Positions 59,526 through 64,000 of a stretch of 64,000 nucleotides of DNA are shown here, in pieces (the stretch's first letter is position 1; every line of letters begins with the position of its first letter). The translations under genes were made by a program, and so were the position numbers. The stretch comes from Camellia lanceoleosa (Eukaryota; Streptophyta; Magnoliopsida; Ericales; Theaceae). The notes beneath the pieces are model-generated. The model saw nothing but the letters and a program-made list of their open reading frames with translations, was not told the DNA's origin and made no database searches. Where the stretch lies: NCBI GenBank assembly GCA_025200525.1, contig CM045763.1, forward strand, positions 90,315,470-90,379,469, in the 5' to 3' direction.

Positions 59526-59660
59526 ATATGATTGGGCCAAAGGCCATTTGACATGAATGATTGGGCCAAAGGCCGTTTGACATAAATGATTGGGCCAAAG
59601 GCCGTCAGACATCATTTGACATAAATGATTGGGCCAAAGGCCGTTGGACATCAACGATTT
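59526..59660 (+). repeat. 29-bp minisatellite in solo LTR D, right copy
   Basis: Four units of about 29 bp with ATGATTGGGCCAAAGGCC and TTGACATAA, the third extended to 39 bp. The left copy (27588-27750) has five. More degenerate AAGGCCGTTTG words follow to about 59790. Confidence 0.85.
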
Positions 59661-60300
59661 GGGTTTGAGGCCGTTTGTTAAGGAATGAAGTGGACCGAAG
59701 GCCGTTTGATATGTTTGGGCTTGAATCGCCTAATGTACTAAATAATGCACTAAATAGAACTCTAAATGGGCCCAAGGCTGTTTGATATATGTGAATCATA
59801 TTCATGTACCTTCTTTATTTGATATTATTCATTGGGCTTTCGCTCACTCTCATTCATGTGATTGTAAGTGAGCCAAGCAATATCCAAGCCCAACCCTAGT
59901 GAAGCAGGTGTGAAATAGTCAAGTTTTGAGGAGTCAGCCCACACGTCTCACGCACGACACTTGTTTTTGCCCTTTTGTTCTTTTGTATATTTTTGTTATG
60001 TTGGCGAGAACTTTGGATTGCGGTTGTGTATAAGCTTTTGATTGGCTGACCATGACTTGAATGATCCTGTTGTGTAAAGCTTTATGTTAACTTTCTTTCA
60101 TGTGGGTTATTAACGAATATATGTGAAATATTATGATGTGCCATGTAAGCACAACTCTATGGACACAAGTTTTAAGTTTGCTTCCGTTTTGGCCCTTAAC
60201 TCTGTTGGAATATCTTTTATTTGGTTTGAGGCCATAGGTAATCTCATGATTACTGGCCGGTTATGTCCTTAACCCATGGGGGCGGGTTCGGGTCATGACA

Positions 60301-62435
60301 GAAAATGGCCATGGTGAAGTCATGTTGTACAGCTTCGACGGCGGGATATTCATGCGATTTGCATGAATTTGGCATTTGTGGCATCACCAAACAAAACCAA
60401 TACAATTCTCCTCCATGGTTGACCAATAGTAACACTACCTGAGAATCATTCGAGCTAGCATCACTCCGCTCATATGCGAACTGCATTCTCCTCCATAAAT
60501 GGCCTCCATTAAGCGCTTTGACTCCTCTGCATCAACACACAGCTTGTGCATTCCCAGATGGCCTCGTTTGTATAATTTACCTCTGCAGATAATAAACTAA
60601 GCAGCCATTCGCCGTATTTCCCTTTTATCTTTGGCATTTGCCCCCTAGTGGATAAGTCTCCTTTTCCAAGAAATTCCAAATGTCATGATACTAGGGGTTT
60701 TGATCTTGTACTTCTTCTATTGCGGCAATCAACTCATAGGCCAGCACATACCTCTGTTCAACAATGATCGGACGCATCCAGACTTCCAAAAGGATGTCTA
60801 TCATGGAAGATAGAGTTGATAAAGTGTCAGCAAACCTATTGTTCTCTCTTAACAGATCGTGAAGGTTAGCTTCTCAAACCTGGGAATCAGAACGTCCAGG
60901 GTTTGGTGATAGATTTTCATCCTTTCTTCCTTAACCTTCCAGTCTCCTTTTGCTTGAGACATAACCAGGTTTGAGTCCCCAATGATGTCCAACCGTTTTG
61001 CCCCTAGTTCCAGGGCGGCTTCCAAGCTAACGATACATGCCTCGTATTCTGCTTTGTTGTTTGATACCTTGAACCGGAGTTTGAAAGCTAAAGGTATATG
61101 GGAATTGTCGGGTGCTATCAGCAACACCCCTATCCCATAACCGTACTGATTAGATGCTCTGTCAAAGTACATGGTCCAAATCTCTTCCTTAACTTGCAAA
61201 ATGGCCTCATCTAGGAACACATATTCAACTACTTCATCCCCCTCCACTAGGTGATCAACTAGGAACTCCGTTACGACTCTCCTATTGATAGACTTGCGAG
61301 TAATATACTTCAAATCAAATTCGAAGAGAAGAAGCAACCAATGGGCTAGCCTACCCGTAAGCATTGGTTTCTCGAAGAGATATTTGATGGGATCTAATCT
61401 CGAAACCAGAATTACGATGTGAGCTAATAGGTAGTGCCTCAACGTCCTGGTAGCTCATACCAAGGCCAAGCAAGCCTTCTCCAGTGGGGTGTAACGGGTC
61501 TCATATTCCAGCATCTTCTTGCTTAGGTAATAGATGGCTTTCTCCACTCTATCCTTAGATTCCTGTGCAAGCATGCAGCCCATTGTCGTGTCAGTTATTG
61601 ACAGATACAAAATTAACGATTTCCCTGGCTCTGGCGATGACAACACGGGTGGGTTTTGTAGATATTGCTTGATCTACTCAAAAGCAACTTGACACCGGTC
61701 ATCCCATTGAAATTTCTTTCCTTTCTTCAGGAGACCAAATAGTGGTTCACAAGTCAAGGTTAATTTTGCAATAAACGGTCTTATGAATTGCACTTTTCCT
61801 AGAAAGCCTCACACCTCCTTTTCACTCCTTGGTGGTGGCATTTCTAGGATGGCCTTGATTTTGGAAGGATAAACCTCAATGCCTCTTTGCGTAATCAAGA
61901 ACTCTAGCATCTTCCCAGTTGTGACATCAAAAGTGCACTTCTGTGGATTCAATCGTAATCGATATTCTCTAATCCGTTGGAAAATTTTCTTCAAAGCAGT
62001 GTAGTGGCCCTCTTTTTCCTTAGACTTGACAATCATGTCACCCACGTACACCTCAACCTTTTTGTGGATCATATCATGCAAGATCGTGGTTGTAGCCCGT
62101 TGATAAGTAGCTCCAGCATTTTTCAGACCGAACGGCATCACCCTGTATCAATAGGTTCCCCATGGCGTGGTGAAGGCAGTCTTCTTCCTATCTTCGGGTG
62201 CCATCAAGATCTGGTTATACCCGGAAAATCTATCTATAAAGGAGAGCAACACATGGCCTACGGTGAAATCCAGCAATTCGTCGATGTGCGGTAGATGAAA
62301 GTTATCTTTCGAACTGGCTTTGTTCAGATCTCTAAAATCCACACACACTCGAATTCTGCCATCTTTCTTCGGCACCAGAACAATGTTGGCCAACCAAGTA
62401 AGATACTCAGATACTAGCAAGAACCCTGCATCTAT
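60301..62435 (-). pseudogene. Element B pol: RT, two RNase H domains, integrase N-terminus, right copy
   Basis: Read on the minus strand. RT 62420-61809: [51 protein letters not shown] and YVGDM, where the usual YVDD has Gly at the first Asp (codon 62042-62040). RNase H 61646-61380 (YLSITDTTMGCML, YYLSKKMLEYETRYTPLEK). Second RNase H within 61250-60900 (MYFDRASNQYGYGIG, NNKAEYEACIVSLEAAL, IGDSNLVMSQ). Integrase zinc part near 60700-60350 (CHKCQIHAN). Dual RNase H places B in the Tat/Ogre group, but its RT is clearly unlike that of A. Several stops and shifts; the RT change is shared by both copies. Confidence 0.9.
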
Positions 62436-63984
62436 CTACTTGGTGACCTCTTCCTTGATTTTCAAAGCCCAATCCAGGCGTATTCTCTTAAGTTTCTGCT
62501 TGACGGGTCGGGCCTCAGGGTCAAGAGAGATTCGGTGTTGTACAATCTTAGGATCGATTCTAGGCATGTCTTCATAGGACTGCGCGAAAACATCTTTGAA
62601 ATCTTTTAATAAAGCGACTAAGCGCTCTCGTTCCTCTGAAGACAACGTGGACCCGATCTGGACCAGACGCGGATCCTTCTCAATACCTACATTAATTGAA
62701 ATGATTTCATCAACCAGGGGTTTTACAAACCTCTTATCTTCTCGATCAATCAAATGTTTCAAAACTAGAGGAATTCTTTCCTCGTCGTTTTTATCAAAAT
62801 TTTGAAAGTCATGATCAATGCAATATACAAGTGGCATAGAAAAGTACTCAGAAACAGTAGTGGTACCATTCTCATTCAAAGCTTCCAGCTCGTCCAATTC
62901 CTCGGTTACAATCGACTCAAAAGAAAAGGAAAAAGACGACTTAGACAAAACAACGGCATCCGGGTTATCAACCCCAGGAATGCCGGACTCCGACTCAGAA
63001 GAATTGGAATCTGATTCCAACTCCACAGACTTTGTGGAATCAGATTCTGGTTCACTACCTGATTCAGAATTGCTGGACAAAAAGCCCTCCTCAAACTGGC
63101 AAACGAGGGAGGGTGCGATAGATGCATCCAGAATACCACCAGAAGGATCCACAGCTGATTGATCTCCGATCATGGAAACGGTGAAGTCATCCTCCAAGCT
63201 CTCCGGTTTGATCTGAGGATCCGAAAGGAGACAAACCAGCACTGCTCCTATCTCAAATTCACTACCATTAAACTCATCCTCTGTACTTTGTTCAGTCTTA
63301 GCTGGTAGGTCAGTCTGTTCTTCTGTAACTTCATCCCCTTGCAACTGTAGGTCGAAGAAGATCTCAAAGCCGGGAAAACGCCACTTCTGAGAGTTCAACC
63401 ATGGCTTAGGAAAGCCGCAAAATGGGAAATCTTCTCCTTCCCGGACAAAGCGGCTATTTAGGATTCCTTGATTGGGTCTATGCACCAACTCATAGTGCTT
63501 CCCACTTCACTTTCCCTTGGCTCTTTCTGCCATTTCCTTCCTTTTTCTTACCTAGTCTTCTTTGGTAGGCATATAACCTAGACCAAAGGTATGAGGGTTA
63601 TGTGGCACTTCGACTAATGCAGCAACGCCCTTCCGACCGCTCCTTCCCAATCCCATTCTGGGTACATACTGTAGCTTATTCATGAGGTAGACTGATTGGG
63701 CATTGACGTACAACCCTTCATCAATAGCCAGGATATCTTACACCACCCGGGCATCAACCAAGGTGAACCTAAACATGAAGACATCCTCATTGCCGTGTAC
63801 AATTTCCAGTACCGGTGTAGTGACTTCCGGCAAAGGATGTATAGAAGAATTCCCAAAAAAAATAGTTACCCCCTTCCCATAGGGGTATTTCAACATCTGA
63901 TACAGAGTAGAGGAGACAGCTTTCACTTGGTGCAATCACGACCGTCCAAGAAGTAAGTCGAAACATCCAGAACATGGAACTCAA
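62436..63984 (-). CDS. Element B protease end and PR-RT linker, partial at window edge
   Basis: A 350-codon open frame (63488-62436) leads into RT: LSSEERERLVALLKDFKDVF, then the SYEDMPRIDPKIVQHRI signature and DWALKIKEEVTK. Before it is an acidic Ser/Glu/Asp low-complexity linker at about 62980-63080 (SNSESGSEPESDS, ELESDSNSSESESG). Upstream, in other frames up to 63984, are PHNPHTFGLGYMPTKED (about 63600) and VLEIVHGNEDVFMFRFTLVDA near 63800, matching the protease-to-linker part of this family. The gene runs off the window. Frame changes near 63490 and stops near 63740 suggest it too is damaged. Confidence 0.8.
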
Positions 63985-64000
63985 TATCCTATTGTGCCGG

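Larger units (their letters stand above)
57906..60300 (+). mobile_element. Solo LTR D (2.4 kb) inside pol B, right copy
   Basis: Ends are TGTGATAACC and GGTCATGACA, imperfectly inverted, as in several chromovirus LTR families. The flanks AAAAA (57901-57905) and GAAAA (60301-60305) agree with a 5-bp duplication with one change. Plus orientation is favoured by CTATATAAGG at 58241-58250 with CACTCAACTC about 30 bases on, then GA-rich leader DNA. A minus reading (TTATATAG) cannot be excluded. There is no gag or pol, hence a solo LTR left by LTR-LTR recombination. Confidence 0.78.
31586..62414. repeat. Right copy of the ~31 kb duplicated block
   Basis: This is the counterpart of 1-30445. The sequence continues past 62414 with more of element B, which is missing from the left copy because that contig stops. 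Genuine differences from the left copy include one fewer 29-bp unit in solo LTR D, about 120 bp more in the element C protease region (32289-32408), and an extra stretch of about a dozen bases near 39780. The blocks are thus not one sequence entered twice. Confidence 0.95.

Noticed and set aside
62818..63162. Plus-strand frame opposite the acidic linker of element B
   Set aside because: A shadow frame: the acidic linker on the minus strand gives an open frame on the other strand through its biased codons.
1..63984. tRNA, rRNA, organellar or viral genes
   Set aside because: I found no cloverleaf, rRNA core words, organellar genes, or movement/coat protein signatures of a pararetrovirus; the RTs present are followed by integrase and so are Ty3/gypsy.

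Overview
The window is repeat-rich nuclear DNA of a flowering plant, probably a dicot. The evidence is wall-to-wall Ty3/gypsy retrotransposon sequence of the Tat type (a second RNase H before integrase, an antisense 3' gene, leader sequences of the TTGGCGCCGT type), genes of the plant mobile domain (PMD, MAIN-like) class with plant-type GT-AG introns, and no bacterial or organellar genes. I see no tRNA, rRNA or CRISPR array and no clearly intact host gene. The species cannot be named from the sequence alone.

Layout. One block of about 31 kb occurs twice in the same orientation: 1-30445 and about 31586-62414. The copies are separated by a gap of exactly 100 N (30446-30545) and about 1 kb of tandem repeats. 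Each block reads from left to right: (i) gag and protease of element C on the minus strand, with its probable LTR; (ii) a broken multi-exon PMD gene on the plus strand (PMD1), split by a 3.9 kb solo LTR (E); (iii) a second, shorter broken PMD-like gene (PMD2); (iv) the C-terminal end of the pol gene of element B on the minus strand; (v) a complete 11.6-11.8 kb Tat-type element A on the plus strand with two LTRs, gag, pol, 57-bp repeats and an antisense intron-containing ORF; (vi) the integrase core of element B; (vii) a 2.4 kb solo LTR (D); (viii) RNase H, RT and upstream pol of element B. Element A therefore sits inside the integrase gene of element B, flanked by the 5-bp duplication ATAAC, and solo LTR D sits in the same pol gene.

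How it fits together. Element B is the oldest layer, D and A inserted into it, and E inserted into PMD1. All of this happened before the two 31 kb copies parted: both carry the same insertions at the same bases, while the two LTRs of element A differ far more from each other than the copies do. The two PMD genes lie just beyond the end of pol B on the opposite strand, where Tat elements carry an antisense ORF, so they may be element cargo rather than host genes.

Quality. Many differences between the two copies are small indels clustered at CTG, CAG, CCG and CGG, in patches, on both copies. This looks like long-read consensus error at CHG-methylated sites. Together with the N gap it suggests that the two blocks may be two haplotypes placed side by side. 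Most frameshifts should therefore be read as provisional, while shared stops and shared changes are more likely real. Right-copy reading frames are generally better for elements A and B.
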